From: Tessaracoccus antarcticus
Lineage (GTDB): Bacteria; Actinomycetota; Actinomycetes; Propionibacteriales; Propionibacteriaceae
Assembly: GCF_003688855.1 (NCBI RefSeq)
Contig: NZ_REFW01000005.1
Span: 1-64,000, forward strand
Reading direction: 5' to 3'
Length of the DNA stretch: 64,000 nt
Shown piece after piece: positions 41,569 to 51,632 of the stretch. Position 1 is the stretch's first letter; every line of letters starts with the position of its first letter. The notes beneath the pieces are model-generated. The model ran no database searches. It was not told where the DNA came from and saw only the letters and a program-made list of their open reading frames with translations. Made by a program: the position numbers and the translations under genes.

Positions 41569-42615
41569 TCAGGTTCGTCGGGACACCTGCGCCGCATCAC
41601 TGACCTCGCCAATCAGCCGTTCAACAACGTCCTCCAACATCGCAGCTCCCACCGGCACGTCGGAGTCGGTGACAACGGCAAAGTGGGTGCCTCCCGCCTG
41701 CATCGTCTTGAGGGCGACTTCCAGGGTGGCCTCCCGGGGGATGGTGGCCAACGGCCGGATCACGAGGCGGTTCAAGGGCTGGTGCGCCTGTTCAGTCGTC
41801 AAGCGAAGAAAGTCCTTGAGGTGGACGTACCCGACCAGATGACCATCGGAAGTCGAAACGGGGAAACGCGAATACCCGGTACGGACGAACTCTTGCTCCA
41901 CTTGGGCCGCAGTCGCTTCTCGTGGCACCGTGACGAGATCAGACAGGGGCAGCATGACTGAGTCGACCCTCTCGCTGCTCATGGTGACCGATCCGGACAG
42001 AAGCTGGTGCTCGTTGTCTTCCAAGAGGCCCTCCTGGCGCGACTCCGCGATGAAGGCGGCCACTTCCTCCGTGGTGAAGGCCGACGCCACCTCATCCTTC
42101 GGGCTCACCTTCACCAGGCGGAGGAAGAGGTTCGCAACCCAGTTGAGGAACACAATGAGCGGTCGCAGAACCAGCACGATGCCGTACAAGACGGGAGCGA
42201 GGACCAGCGCAGTGCGTTCGGGTCCTGCGATGGCGATGTTCTTTGGCACCATTTCTCCCAACACCATGTGCAGGAACACGACGATGGCCAGGGCAATGAT
42301 GAAGGCAAGGGTGTGGAGGAGAGCACCGTCCACGCCGATGCTGGCCAAGGGGAGTTCCAGGGCGTGAGCCACGGCCGGCTCGGCGATCGCACCGAGACCG
42401 AGTGAGCACATCGTGATGCCCAATTGTGCCCCCGCCATCATGAGCGAAACACGCTCCATCGCACGAAGCGTGATGCGTGCAGCCCGTGAACCGGTAGCAG
42501 CGGTCGGTTCGATCTGGGTGCGACGGGCCGCGATGAGTGCGAACTCGGCGCCCACAAAGAATGCATTGCCGGCCAACAGGACAATGGCGACGAGCATGGG
42601 AGCGAGATCAATCAT
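41569..42615 (-). CDS. CNNM/CBS-domain membrane protein (short HlyC/CorC paralogue)
   Basis: 348 residues. The N-terminal CNNM (DUF21) domain has three to four helices (LVAIVLLAGNAFFVGAEFAL, LHMVLGEMVPKNIAI), followed by a CBS pair (RVDSVMLPLSDLVTVPREAT, GYSRFPVSTSDGHLVGYVHL). It lacks the C-terminal CorC_HlyC transporter-associated domain of its partner. Magnesium or cobalt transport is suggested for the family. It overlaps the upstream paralogue by 8 bases, so both are cotranscribed and may form a heteromer. Confidence 0.85.
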   Translation of the reverse strand: MIDLAPMLVAIVLLAGNAFFVGAEFALIAARRTQIEPTAATGSRAARITLRAMERVSLMMAGAQLGITMCSLGLGAIAEPAVAHALELPLASIGVDGALLHTLAFIIALAIVVFLHMVLGEMVPKNIAIAGPERTALVLAPVLYGIVLVLRPLIVFLNWVANLFLRLVKVSPKDEVASAFTTEEVAAFIAESRQEGLLEDNEHQLLSGSVTMSSERVDSVMLPLSDLVTVPREATAAQVEQEFVRTGYSRFPVSTSDGHLVGYVHLKDFLRLTTEQAHQPLNRLVIRPLATIPREATLEVALKTMQAGGTHFAVVTDSDVPVGAAMLEDVVERLIGEVSDAAQVSRRT

Positions 42616-43975
42616 CGGTGGAGCCTTCCAGGTCGAGTTCCTCGATGGTCAGGACCAACCGGTCGACCCGCCATCCGTCAAGTCTGGTGACCTGGAGCCG
42701 CGCCGCCATCGGCGTGGGCACACCATCCTGTTCCGTTCGAGACTCGTCCTGCACCTCGAGGATCACCTCGTCGCCAACCTGCGGGAACCGCCCCAAGCGC
42801 TCGGTGATGAGGCCTCCCAGGGTGTCGGACTCGCGACCTTCGGGGATTTTCAGTTCCAGCGCCTCACCCACCTCGTCAGGGCGCAGGAGACCGGACAGCG
42901 ACCAGTGCTGCTCACCAAGCTGGCGGTAGCCACGAGCGGGGATGTCCTGCTCATCGTCGATCTCGCCGACGATCTCCTCGACCACATCCTCGAGGGTCAC
43001 GATGCCGTCCGTGCCGCCGTACTCGTCAACGACGACGGCCATCTGCACGCCGAGGCGGAGGACCTCGAGGACCGAGCCAAGCGGCATCGTGGACGGCACC
43101 GCCCTGACGGGGCGAAGGAGCCCGGCAATCGACGTGTGGCTGCGCTTGTCAGTGGGCACGGCGAGGGCATCCTTGAAGTGGACCACTCCGAGGATCTCAT
43201 CCACACTGTCCTTCATGACCGGGAAGCGCGCGTGCCCGGTGGAGGCAGCGGTGTCGAGAACATCCGATGCGCTCTGGCTGATGTCGAGGAACCGCACCCG
43301 GGGACGCGGGGTCATGGCATCCGAGGCGGTGATGTCCTTCATGGACACCGAGTGCTCCAGCCGTCGGGCGAGGTCCTCACCCAGGGTGCCCTGCCGAGCT
43401 GAGCGCGCCGCCAACGATCCGAGTTCCTGCGCAGACCGGGCAGAGGCGAGTTCTTCCTGGGGCTCGATCCCCAGCGCACGCACGATGGCATTGGCCGCGC
43501 CGTTGAGGAACCAGAGAAGAGGTGAGCTCAGCCAGGTGAATCCTCGCTGAAATCCGACGACAGCGCGACCCACCTTGAGCGGCTCGGCGATGGCCCAGTT
43601 CTTCGGTACGAGTTCACCGAACACCATCTGCGCCAACGTGGCTATCAGGAACGCGGCGGTGAAGGCGACCACGGCGGCAGTTTGGGCGGGAAGACCCAGC
43701 CGCTCGATCGGGGTCTGCAGGAGCGCCGCGATGGAAGGCTCGGCGATGAACCCGACCACGAGGCTCGTGACCGTGATCCCCAGCTGGGCTCCGGACAGCT
43801 GAGTGGACAGTGTTCTAAGCCCCGCCCGCACGGAGGCGACCTTGGGATCCTCCTCTGCCAATCGCGCCACCGTCGGTCGGTCCACGGTCACCAGGGCGAA
43901 CTCGGCTGCGACGAAAGCAGCGTTCGCGCCGATGAGTGCCACCACGAGGAGCAACAGCAGCCACTCGGTCAGCAC
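42608..43975 (-). CDS. CNNM/CBS/CorC membrane protein (HlyC/CorC family)
   Basis: 455 residues in the full family layout. The CNNM transmembrane domain (about 1-200, with [18 protein letters not shown] and [16 protein letters not shown]) is followed by two CBS motifs ([32 protein letters not shown]) with [20 protein letters not shown]. The C-terminal CorC_HlyC domain has [14 protein letters not shown]. Probably an Mg2+/Co2+ transporter or exporter. It is divergent from zwf over about 250 bases. Confidence 0.88.
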   Translation of the reverse strand: MLTEWLLLLLVVALIGANAAFVAAEFALVTVDRPTVARLAEEDPKVASVRAGLRTLSTQLSGAQLGITVTSLVVGFIAEPSIAALLQTPIERLGLPAQTAAVVAFTAAFLIATLAQMVFGELVPKNWAIAEPLKVGRAVVGFQRGFTWLSSPLLWFLNGAANAIVRALGIEPQEELASARSAQELGSLAARSARQGTLGEDLARRLEHSVSMKDITASDAMTPRPRVRFLDISQSASDVLDTAASTGHARFPVMKDSVDEILGVVHFKDALAVPTDKRSHTSIAGLLRPVRAVPSTMPLGSVLEVLRLGVQMAVVVDEYGGTDGIVTLEDVVEEIVGEIDDEQDIPARGYRQLGEQHWSLSGLLRPDEVGEALELKIPEGRESDTLGGLITERLGRFPQVGDEVILEVQDESRTEQDGVPTPMAARLQVTRLDGWRVDRLVLTIEELDLEGSTDD

Positions 43976-44229
43976 CGGGAATTCTCCGTCGGTCCAGGGA
44001 GAAACCGGGATGTTTCGGCCCCGAGGGGCCCTGTACTTTGACCGTCGTTCACACCATCATCCTAGATGAGTGTGAACATCCGAGGTCCGCGGTGGATGCT
44101 GGCTGGACCTTGCCCATGATCGGGCCGAGGCCGTGGGAACTCGTCGCGGACGTGCCTCGGGAGCCATGGACAGGTCACGTTCGCCGTGGTGTCATGGAGG
44201 CAACCGCCCACGAACAAAGATGGCTGACC

Positions 44230-45654
44230 ATGGATGAGAGCAACTCGGCCGCAGCAGACTCGGATGCGTTCGTTTTTTTCGGCGCCACCGGCGACCTCGC
44301 GCACAAAAAGATTTTTCCGGCCCTGTATTCGATGGTGAAGGCCGGGACATTGAGCGTGCCCGTGATCGGCGTCGCATCCTCGCAGTGGGGGTTGCCCCAG
44401 TTCAGCGACCACGTCCGTGACAGCGTGACCAGTTCCGGTGAGGTGACGAGGGACGATGAGGACCTGGATCGGTTGCTGTCCCTGCTGGGCTACGTCGACG
44501 GTGACTACAGCGAACCGTCGACCTTCGCGGCGTTGAAGGAGGCGCTGGGATCTGCGAAGCGACCGGCGCACTACCTGGCGATACCCCCGTCATTGTTCAC
44601 CACGGTGATCGAAGGGCTGCGGGATGCCGGATTGAACCGCGACGCTCGCGTCATCGTCGAGAAGCCTTTTGGTCGAGATCTGGACTCCGCCCGGCAACTG
44701 AACCGTGTGATTCGCTCCGCCTTCGAGGAGTCCGCGATCTTCCGGATCGACCACTACCTCGGCAAGGAGGAGATCATGAACCTCCTCTACTTCCGGTTCG
44801 CAAACTCTTTTCTCGAGCCGATCTGGAACCGTGACCACGTCTCCAGTGTCCAGATCACGCTCGCTGAGACGTTCGGCGTGCAGGGTCGTGGCGCCTTCTA
44901 CGAGACTGCGGGGTGCCTGCGTGACGTGGTCGAGAACCACATGTTCCAGATCGTTGCGTTGCTCGCGATGGAGCCGCCCGCCTACCAGGGTTATCAGGCG
45001 GTTCAGGACGAGAAGGTCAAGGTGTTCAGGGCGATGCAGCCGCTGGGCGTGGATGACATCGTCCGCGGGCAGTTCACGGGATACCGCGACGAAGCGGGAG
45101 TGGCCCCCCACTCCGATGTCGAGACCTTCTGCGCCCTCCGGTTGTCCATCAACTCGTGGCGCTGGGCGGGTGTTCCGTGGTACCTGCGTTCCGGAAAATG
45201 CCTGCCGTCAGGCGCTGCGGAGGTGGTCGTCGAACTCAAGCCACCGCCGCAACCTCTCTTCTCCGACTCTGCGCCCGCCCGTGGCAGGGCGAATTACTTC
45301 CGTTTCCGTCTCTCCCCCAACCCGGAGATTGCAATCGCCGCACGGGTCAAGCGCGCTGGCGAGGAGTTCGTCGGTGACCAGCGCGAGCTCACGCTCTTCA
45401 ACGGACAGCCGGGGGAAGAGCAGCCCTACCAGAGGCTTCTGGGCGATGCCCTGGCCGGAGAGGGTGCGCTCTACACGCGCGAGGACAGCATCGAGGCGGC
45501 CTGGGCCGTCGTGGAACCTGTCCTGGAGCACCACCACCGAGCACTCCCCTACGCGCCGGGCACGTGGGGTCCCGAGCAGGCAGAAGCGCTGATCGCCGGG
45601 GACGGGCGCTGGCACAACCCTGATGCCGACGAAATGGTGCATCCTGCGCCGTGA
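44230..45654 (+). CDS. zwf: Glucose-6-phosphate 1-dehydrogenase
   Basis: NADP-dependent first enzyme of the oxidative pentose phosphate pathway; 474 residues. The dinucleotide loop is [18 protein letters not shown], the active-site signature is [11 protein letters not shown] (catalytic His), and [11 protein letters not shown] is the substrate and cofactor strand. The start is uncertain: ATG at 44230 gives the usual N-terminus, while an upstream ATG adds 12 residues; neither has a strong ribosome site. A possible promoter (TTGACC at 44038, TAGATG at 44063, 19-base spacer) lies upstream. No gnd or opcA is next to it. Confidence 0.95.
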   Translation: MDESNSAAADSDAFVFFGATGDLAHKKIFPALYSMVKAGTLSVPVIGVASSQWGLPQFSDHVRDSVTSSGEVTRDDEDLDRLLSLLGYVDGDYSEPSTFAALKEALGSAKRPAHYLAIPPSLFTTVIEGLRDAGLNRDARVIVEKPFGRDLDSARQLNRVIRSAFEESAIFRIDHYLGKEEIMNLLYFRFANSFLEPIWNRDHVSSVQITLAETFGVQGRGAFYETAGCLRDVVENHMFQIVALLAMEPPAYQGYQAVQDEKVKVFRAMQPLGVDDIVRGQFTGYRDEAGVAPHSDVETFCALRLSINSWRWAGVPWYLRSGKCLPSGAAEVVVELKPPPQPLFSDSAPARGRANYFRFRLSPNPEIAIAARVKRAGEEFVGDQRELTLFNGQPGEEQPYQRLLGDALAGEGALYTREDSIEAAWAVVEPVLEHHHRALPYAPGTWGPEQAEALIAGDGRWHNPDADEMVHPAP

Positions 45655-45856
45655 CGATGTGTAGGCATCCGCCCGGGACGATGCAGGACCTTTCAGCGCT
45701 GCCGTGTGGCCGACTCCCCGGTGACGTCGCCAACGCGCACGTGGTGGCTCTCTGGGCAGGTGATGCCGGAGGCCACGTCCCGGATCTGCTCCGCCCATGA
45801 ACAAGCAGCCTCAGGGATGGCTGATCAGTGGAGGGCTATGACGCAATACTGAACCC

Positions 45857-46144
45857 ATGACCAACTCGATCCACGGCCGCCACCCCGCCCGTGCAGTCGC
45901 CGTGATGGTGTTGTTCACCGCGTTGAGTGGCTGCACCCTGTTCCAGGACGACATGTGCGTCGAAGGGGAGCAACCGGTCTATGCGCTGAACCACCCGAAT
46001 GGGGGTGCCTGCATCGCAGATGAGGCACCAGTCCCCGAGGGATTCGCGAAATATCCTGAGAAGCGGGTCCCACACAAGGTGGGCGACCAGTACGACCGAT
46101 GGCCGTTGGCCGAGGACTACCCCTGGGCGGACGAAGTCGGCTGA
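45857..46144 (+). CDS. Small lipoprotein, SCO0607-like
   Basis: 95 residues. A lipoprotein signal peptide ends in the lipobox LSGC (Cys25). The mature part has CVEGEQPVYALN, GGACIADEAPVPEGFAKYPE and VPHKVGDQYDRWPL, matching the short actinobacterial SCO0607-type lipoproteins. The remaining two Cys probably form a disulfide. Function unknown. The 200 bases before it (45655-45856) show no gene. Confidence 0.65.
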   Translation: MTNSIHGRHPARAVAVMVLFTALSGCTLFQDDMCVEGEQPVYALNHPNGGACIADEAPVPEGFAKYPEKRVPHKVGDQYDRWPLAEDYPWADEVG

Positions 46145-46263
46145 TCCTGGAGAACGGTGCTTCGTGCAACCGGTTGTCATCCACATCTCGTGACCCGCGT
46201 CCACGCGACGTTGCGTGAACCGGGTTGCCGTCATCTGCATCGTCTGCGCGTGATACTTCTTTC

Positions 46264-47097
46264 ATGAGCACCGAAGAACGAAGACGGCAACTCGGGGACA
46301 GTGACGCACCCGTGGAGGGTGAGATCGCAGAGTCCTTCGACCGCATCGTGGAGGAGGGAGCCGAGCGCCTCGCCAGGTCTTGGTGGACCGTGCTCATCAC
46401 CGGGACCTTTGGTGGATTGGAAGTTGGCCTGGGAGTGATGGCCTATCTGGCGGTCATGCATGAAACGCAGAATCATCTGCTGGCCGGTTTGGCCTTCGGC
46501 ATTGGTTTCATCGCCCTGCTCCTGGCGAAGAGCGAGCTGTTCACAGAAGGTTTCCTCGTCCCGATCACCGCGGTCGCCGCCAAGGAGGCCAGCATCGGCC
46601 AACTCATGAAACTGTGGGGTGGGACTCTGGTGATGAACCTCGTCGGGGGCTGGCTCTTCATGTGGATCGTCGTGCAGGCGTTCCCGCAATGGAAGCCCGA
46701 ACTGGCAGCCGCCGCCATGCATTTCGTGGACGCCGGATTCTCTGTACAGTCCGTCTGCCTGGCGGTGCTGGGTGGCAGCACCATCACTGTGATGACACGC
46801 ATGCAGCACGGCACCGACTCGGACCCCGCGAAGATCATTGCTGCCATGGCGGGCGGTTTCCTGCTGGCAGGTCTGCAACTGTTCCACTCCATCCTTGATT
46901 CCCTGCTCATCTTTGGTGCCATTCACGCTGGTGTGGCGGTGACGTACGCAGACTGGATCGGATGGTTCGGCTACACCCTGGTGTTCAACATGCTCGGGGG
47001 GCTGCTCCTGGTCACGGCGTTGCGTCTGTTGCGCAACAAGGACTTGCTCCAGGAGCGTCGACAAGCCGCACCCGAGGACCCGGATGCAGTGAGGTGA
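46264..47097 (+). CDS. Formate/nitrite transporter (FNT) family channel
   Basis: 277 residues with six hydrophobic helices. Family positions include GLEVGLGVMAYL, ALLLAKSELFTEGFLVPITA and WGGTLVMNLVGGWLF, plus VMTRMQHGTDSDPAKIIAAM and FHSILDSLLIFGAIHAG. It is closest in style to the YfdC-like branch of FNT pentameric channels; the transported anion is unknown. The N-terminal cytoplasmic extension (about 35 residues) is acidic. It has its own upstream region of 120 bases. Confidence 0.85.
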   Translation: MSTEERRRQLGDSDAPVEGEIAESFDRIVEEGAERLARSWWTVLITGTFGGLEVGLGVMAYLAVMHETQNHLLAGLAFGIGFIALLLAKSELFTEGFLVPITAVAAKEASIGQLMKLWGGTLVMNLVGGWLFMWIVVQAFPQWKPELAAAAMHFVDAGFSVQSVCLAVLGGSTITVMTRMQHGTDSDPAKIIAAMAGGFLLAGLQLFHSILDSLLIFGAIHAGVAVTYADWIGWFGYTLVFNMLGGLLLVTALRLLRNKDLLQERRQAAPEDPDAVR

Positions 47098-47212
47098 TCT
47101 GTTCGGCACCGGCCCCACGTCACGCAGTCTCGCCCCCTCCACGCGAGCGGACCGTCCGGGCGCGTCCAGCGGGTTCGCCGTACCAGGCACCACCACCGGG
47201 CAGTATGTGACC

Positions 47213-47974
47213 ATGATTGATTTTGGCCTCCGGCAAGAGGTGGCGCTGGTCACCGGCGCGTCCAGTGGTATCGGGCAGGCCATCGCACTGGCCCTGGGAG
47301 AGTCCGGCGTCGCCGTCGGGTGTGCTGCACGGTCAGGGGTACGCGCTGCCGAGACGGTGAGCCGGATCCAGAGCGCCGGCGGTCGCGCCCTGGCCATCGA
47401 ATGGGATGTGACAAACCCCGAACAGGCGGCCGCGGCTGTAGCGTCGGTGGAGCAGAGGTTCGGCCCCCTCAGCCTTGCCGTGAACAACGCCGGGGTCGGC
47501 GCGGGCACGCCAGCGCTGGAGCTGTCCCCCAGTGCGTGGCAGAGCGTCTTCGACACCAACGTGAACGGGGTGTTCTACTCCTGCCAGGCGGAGGCGCGGG
47601 TCATGCAGCAGCATGGACGAGGAGCCATCGTGAACATCGCCTCGATCTCCGCAACCATCGCCAATCGCAACCTGACACAGGTGCAATACAACTCCAGCAA
47701 GGCTGCGGTCGTCCACCTGACCAAGTCGCTGGCGGTGGAGTGGGCGCCGCTCGGGATCCGGGTCAACGCCGTCAGCCCCGGCTACACACTCACCCCCATG
47801 AATCGCCGCCCGGAGGTAGCCGATCTCGTCGCGGAGTTCGCCGACACCACACCGCTGGGCCGACTCGCCGACCCGCAGGAGATCGCCGGCCCGGTCCTGT
47901 TCCTGCTGGGCCCTGCGGCCAGCTACATCACCGGGGTCGACCTGCTGGTCGACGGCGGTTACTGCTGCTGGTAG
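47213..47974 (+). CDS. Short-chain dehydrogenase/reductase
   Basis: 253-residue classical SDR. The cofactor loop is VTGASSGIGQAIA, NNAGVGAG is the second motif, and the catalytic Ser, Tyr and Lys are in NIASISATIANRNLTQVQYN followed by SSKAAV. The C-terminal ITGVDLLVDGGYCCW is typical. Such enzymes reduce sugars, polyols or keto-esters; the substrate is unknown. ATG at 47213 is preferred; a GTG six bases upstream is possible. Confidence 0.88.
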   Translation: MIDFGLRQEVALVTGASSGIGQAIALALGESGVAVGCAARSGVRAAETVSRIQSAGGRALAIEWDVTNPEQAAAAVASVEQRFGPLSLAVNNAGVGAGTPALELSPSAWQSVFDTNVNGVFYSCQAEARVMQQHGRGAIVNIASISATIANRNLTQVQYNSSKAAVVHLTKSLAVEWAPLGIRVNAVSPGYTLTPMNRRPEVADLVAEFADTTPLGRLADPQEIAGPVLFLLGPAASYITGVDLLVDGGYCCW

Positions 47975-48061
47975 CGGGACCGCAGAGGAGTAGCACATGT
48001 CCCGGCTGCCGTTGGGCCGCCCCGGCGTACTCGCCGTCCGACCCGTGGACGATAGTGGGGT

Positions 48062-51000
48062 ATGGCGAAATATGCGGAGAACGCTGCAATCAACCTGCGG
48101 CTCGGGATGCTGGGGCTGCCCATGCCGGAGCACTCGCGCCACAGCGCGGGCCAGGAACTTGTCCAGCCGATCCTCGCGCGACAGCGCGAACTGAACCGTC
48201 GGCTCGCCCACAGGCTGCCCGCTGTGGACTCACGGATCCAGTCGTTCCTGGACAGCTACCTGGAGGGTACGGGCACCTCCCCCCAGCTGCCGAAACAGAC
48301 CTTCGTTCTGGACCAGCCGGGCCTGGCGCGTTCCCTCTCCCTGCCCATGGACGGCGACCAGTTCGCCTCCGAACACCTGACGAGCTATCGCCTCGTCAAC
48401 GGGGTGCTGCACAACCCCACCAACGACCGCCGCACCACCAAGGGCGTGTTCCACATCGCCGAGGGCGGCCTGCCCATCCAGGACGACAAGATCGCCGTCC
48501 CGCGCGAGGTGTTCGGTCGCATCATGGAGGCCGCGTTCCAGCCTCCCACCGACGCCATGGTCCTGCCCTACGGCGCCGATGAGGTCGAACCCCCGAAATG
48601 CTGGGCGTCGCTGCAACTGCGACCCATCGTCGTGCCCGCCGTCCCCGGCTTCTCCCGTGAACGCACGCTGGAGATCCGGTTCTTCGCGCCGGGCACGCTC
48701 ATGGCCAACCTCGACTTCGTGGAGGGCATCTTCGGTAACGCCGGCGACCCGTACCTCCCCCAGAACGACGCGTCCCTGGACCCCGAATCCTGGACCGGCC
48801 ACACGGGCGCAGTGGTCCTTGCACCCCACCTCACGAAGCTCAACAAGAAGGAGCTGGGCCTGCCGCATGTCGACGACGCCACAAAACGCCAGCGCCGCGA
48901 CGGCATGTGCTGGGAGAGCGAGGACGAGCTGTACAACCACGGCACCGCGTTCAAGCTGTGCGCCCGCGACGAGCGCGGCGTCATCGTCACGGTCATCGCC
49001 GACAACTACTTCGGGTACTGCAAGAAGGAGGTGAAGGCGCAGATCAGCTACTCCGCCAACCTCACGGGTCTCGTGGAGGAGGAGCACTCCGGCGGCGCCA
49101 TCGTCTTCCCCCGCTACAACCTGGGCGGCCATTTTTCGCACAACTGCGACCCCGCGTACAGCCTCGCCGACGTCGTGGCCCGCGACCCGCAACGCTTCGT
49201 GCCGCAACACCAGGGACATGCCCTGGACCGGGAGAACCGCCACGTGGTGCTGGTCCCCGCCGGCACCACCTACAGCATCTCCGACGGAAGCGTCTCGTGG
49301 GAAGTGGCTGGCGTCAAGGGCCACATCCAGTTGAGAGCCGAAACCAGCTACATGGGTCCTGACGGCTACATGGTGGACCTGCACCACGTGGACACCGACG
49401 GCAGCCAGTGGACCCTCGTGGGCACCTCACCTGACGCCACCGCGTGCCACAAGCCGGCCACCGTCTCCGGTGGGGGCAAGTCGGAGATCTCGAAGGCCAT
49501 CACCGATGCCATCATCTCCGGCAACGCCTACGTCGCCGACATCGACGCCGACATCGCCGCCGTCCAGGCCATTCTCGACCGGGACTACACGGGACGCTTC
49601 GTTGATCCGGCCCGCGAGCCGTCACAGTTTCGCCCCATCCTTTCCGAGCGCCGCAGCATCGGCAGCGTCATCAAGCTGATGTCCCCGAACTCTGATTACA
49701 CGCCCGAGTACAACGAGTGGCTCGAGTCCATCCCGCACCACATCAAGGAACTCCTGTACGTGGTCAAACGCTTCAACCGCCCGGAGTGGGGGGATGACTG
49801 GCCCAGCCACTTCTCCACCGGCATCGTCAACGGCCGCAAGGGCACCTCGCTCCGCGTCGACGGCGAGAAGGTGCACGTCAACATGCTCCGCGTCGGCTTC
49901 GAGCCCGACGGCTCCTGGCGGCTCTTCGGCCTGCGCCACGACTTCCACCCCGCCGCCAAGGTGCAGACCGAGGACGACATCACCGCCAGCATCATCGCCC
50001 CCCCGCGGGTGACCGGTATGGACGTGTCACGCAAGTTCGTCACCAACTGCGAGCGGCTTCTGTTCCAGCGCCCCGACGACGCCATCCACCGCGGCTACGA
50101 CAAGCAGGCCGAGGCCGACATCGCCTCCGGCGGCACCTTCCTCTCAAACTTTCAGCCCCTGACGCGCGACGACGCCAAGAAGTTGGTGGAGGACGCCATC
50201 GCGTTCAGCAAGTTCTCCCCGCCCATCCAGGGACTCATCCGTCGCTCGGCCGCCGGCGGCGAGGCGCTCCCGAAGTACTTCGTCTCGTCCGCCCATCCCA
50301 GGTTGGTGAACGGCAAGCCGTCGAAGAACCCGCGCTACCTGCAGGTGCGCCCCGACCTGGCGGACCCCCAGGCCACAGCGATCGCCGATCTCGCCACGCA
50401 CCTCTTCCGCAAGCAGCCCACAGACACCCTGAGCGCGCACAGCGTCGACGTGGTGGCGGCAGGTCGGCGCAACAACGCCGCCGAGCCTGGCGTGCCCCCG
50501 TTGTGCTCCTACTCGCCGCTGCACTGGATGGACCTGCCCGAACTGCTCATGGAGTTCATCAGCTCCATGACGGGCAAGTCGCCGTCGACGACCGGTGCCG
50601 GCTCGGAGGGCGCCATGACCAAGGGGCCGTTCAACCCACTGCCCTCGATCATCGACCTCAACGCCGCCTTCCTGTCGTTCGCCCTCACCGAGTACGACGG
50701 ATGGCTCTCCAGCGCCGGCGTGATCGGCCCGAAGGTCCGCGTGGACCATGACATCAGCCTGCTCGTGCCCGAGGTGTTCTCCCGCATGACCCCGGCCGAG
50801 CGCGACGCCGCCTCCCTCATCAAGGAAGGCTGCCTCGAGCCGCTGGAGGACTTCGACCACGACGGCGAGACCGTCCTGGCAAGCCGGCTCGGATACCGGA
50901 TGACGTCGAAGTTCACATCCAAGTACTTTGGCCGGATCTTCCTCCACCCGCACGTCGTGTTCACCGAGCAGATGCTGCGTCCGGAACAGCAGGACATGGA

Positions 51001-51442
51001 CACCTTCGCTGAAGCGATCCGTACCATCGTCACCACGCATCAGCGCGTGGCACAGACCTACATCGACGACGGCACCATCGCGTTGGCCGTCCCCCCTGTC
51101 AGGGCACTGCTCGAGGTGATGGCGACGGGTGCCACGGCCGAGGGCCTGACGCTGAAGGACCCGGAATTTCGTGAAACGTTCACCCGCCGCTCGGTGGTGG
51201 ACTCCTCCTGGTACACGGCGCGTCTGGTGTCCCAGCGCGACACCGACATCGCACACGCGGAGCACGCCCTGGCTGCCATGGCTGACTTCACGTCCAAGGA
51301 ACTCCACCGCGACACCTCCGAGCGGTTGGGCATCATCGCCAAGACCTCTGCAGTCTCGGCCCACCTCGCGGAACTCAGGGCCGACACGGACGCCAACACC
51401 TACGTCGGCACTCTGGGTCGCCAGGTCACGTGGCGGATCTGA
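48062..51442 (+). CDS. Putative PPi-type phosphoenolpyruvate carboxykinase
   Basis: 1126-residue soluble protein with no signal peptide or membrane segment, beginning MAKYAENAAINLRLGMLGLP. Conserved-looking blocks include DGMCWESEDELYNHGTAFKL, VTVIADNYFGYCKKEVKAQI and the SYSANLTGLVEEEHSGGAIVF region. No ATP P-loop is seen. Length, lack of ATP/GTP-PEPCK motifs, and the Propionibacteriaceae setting fit the PPi-dependent PEPCK that interconverts oxaloacetate + PPi with PEP + CO2 + Pi, known from Propionibacterium and Entamoeba. The match rests on memory of the family, not on an alignment. Codon use is strongly GC-biased, as in a highly expressed core gene. Confidence 0.6.
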   Translation: MAKYAENAAINLRLGMLGLPMPEHSRHSAGQELVQPILARQRELNRRLAHRLPAVDSRIQSFLDSYLEGTGTSPQLPKQTFVLDQPGLARSLSLPMDGDQFASEHLTSYRLVNGVLHNPTNDRRTTKGVFHIAEGGLPIQDDKIAVPREVFGRIMEAAFQPPTDAMVLPYGADEVEPPKCWASLQLRPIVVPAVPGFSRERTLEIRFFAPGTLMANLDFVEGIFGNAGDPYLPQNDASLDPESWTGHTGAVVLAPHLTKLNKKELGLPHVDDATKRQRRDGMCWESEDELYNHGTAFKLCARDERGVIVTVIADNYFGYCKKEVKAQISYSANLTGLVEEEHSGGAIVFPRYNLGGHFSHNCDPAYSLADVVARDPQRFVPQHQGHALDRENRHVVLVPAGTTYSISDGSVSWEVAGVKGHIQLRAETSYMGPDGYMVDLHHVDTDGSQWTLVGTSPDATACHKPATVSGGGKSEISKAITDAIISGNAYVADIDADIAAVQAILDRDYTGRFVDPAREPSQFRPILSERRSIGSVIKLMSPNSDYTPEYNEWLESIPHHIKELLYVVKRFNRPEWGDDWPSHFSTGIVNGRKGTSLRVDGEKVHVNMLRVGFEPDGSWRLFGLRHDFHPAAKVQTEDDITASIIAPPRVTGMDVSRKFVTNCERLLFQRPDDAIHRGYDKQAEADIASGGTFLSNFQPLTRDDAKKLVEDAIAFSKFSPPIQGLIRRSAAGGEALPKYFVSSAHPRLVNGKPSKNPRYLQVRPDLADPQATAIADLATHLFRKQPTDTLSAHSVDVVAAGRRNNAAEPGVPPLCSYSPLHWMDLPELLMEFISSMTGKSPSTTGAGSEGAMTKGPFNPLPSIIDLNAAFLSFALTEYDGWLSSAGVIGPKVRVDHDISLLVPEVFSRMTPAERDAASLIKEGCLEPLEDFDHDGETVLASRLGYRMTSKFTSKYFGRIFLHPHVVFTEQMLRPEQQDMDTFAEAIRTIVTTHQRVAQTYIDDGTIALAVPPVRALLEVMATGATAEGLTLKDPEFRETFTRRSVVDSSWYTARLVSQRDTDIAHAEHALAAMADFTSKELHRDTSERLGIIAKTSAVSAHLAELRADTDANTYVGTLGRQVTWRI

Positions 51443-51549
51443 CGGCCCCCGCGCGCTCGGCCCGGCGATGACTCACGGCACCACCAGGTCGTTCACACAT
51501 CGCCGCACGGAGTCACCCACGACGTAGCGGGCCAGCAGTCGTTGAGCTG

Positions 51550-51581
51550 CCAGAGGATGTATTCGCCAGAGGATGTATTCG
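51550..51581. repeat. Two perfect tandem copies of a 16-base unit
   Basis: CCAGAGGATGTATTCG occurs twice head to tail in the 190-base gap between the putative PEPCK and the glucosidase. No gene is visible in this gap; the duplication looks like a recent slippage event. Confidence 0.9.
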
Positions 51582-51632
51582 AGGGTGCGACATAAGTGGG
51601 AACGGAAATGCCCCACGACAATGAAGAAGTCG

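Noticed and set aside
47320-48582. Long plus-strand frame overlapping the SDR and the start of the putative PEPCK
   Set aside because: Out-of-frame reading of two genes; Arg/Pro/Gly-rich sequence without domains.
50144-51364. A 406-residue minus-strand frame inside the putative PEPCK
   Set aside because: Antisense shadow in GC-rich coding DNA, no start signals.
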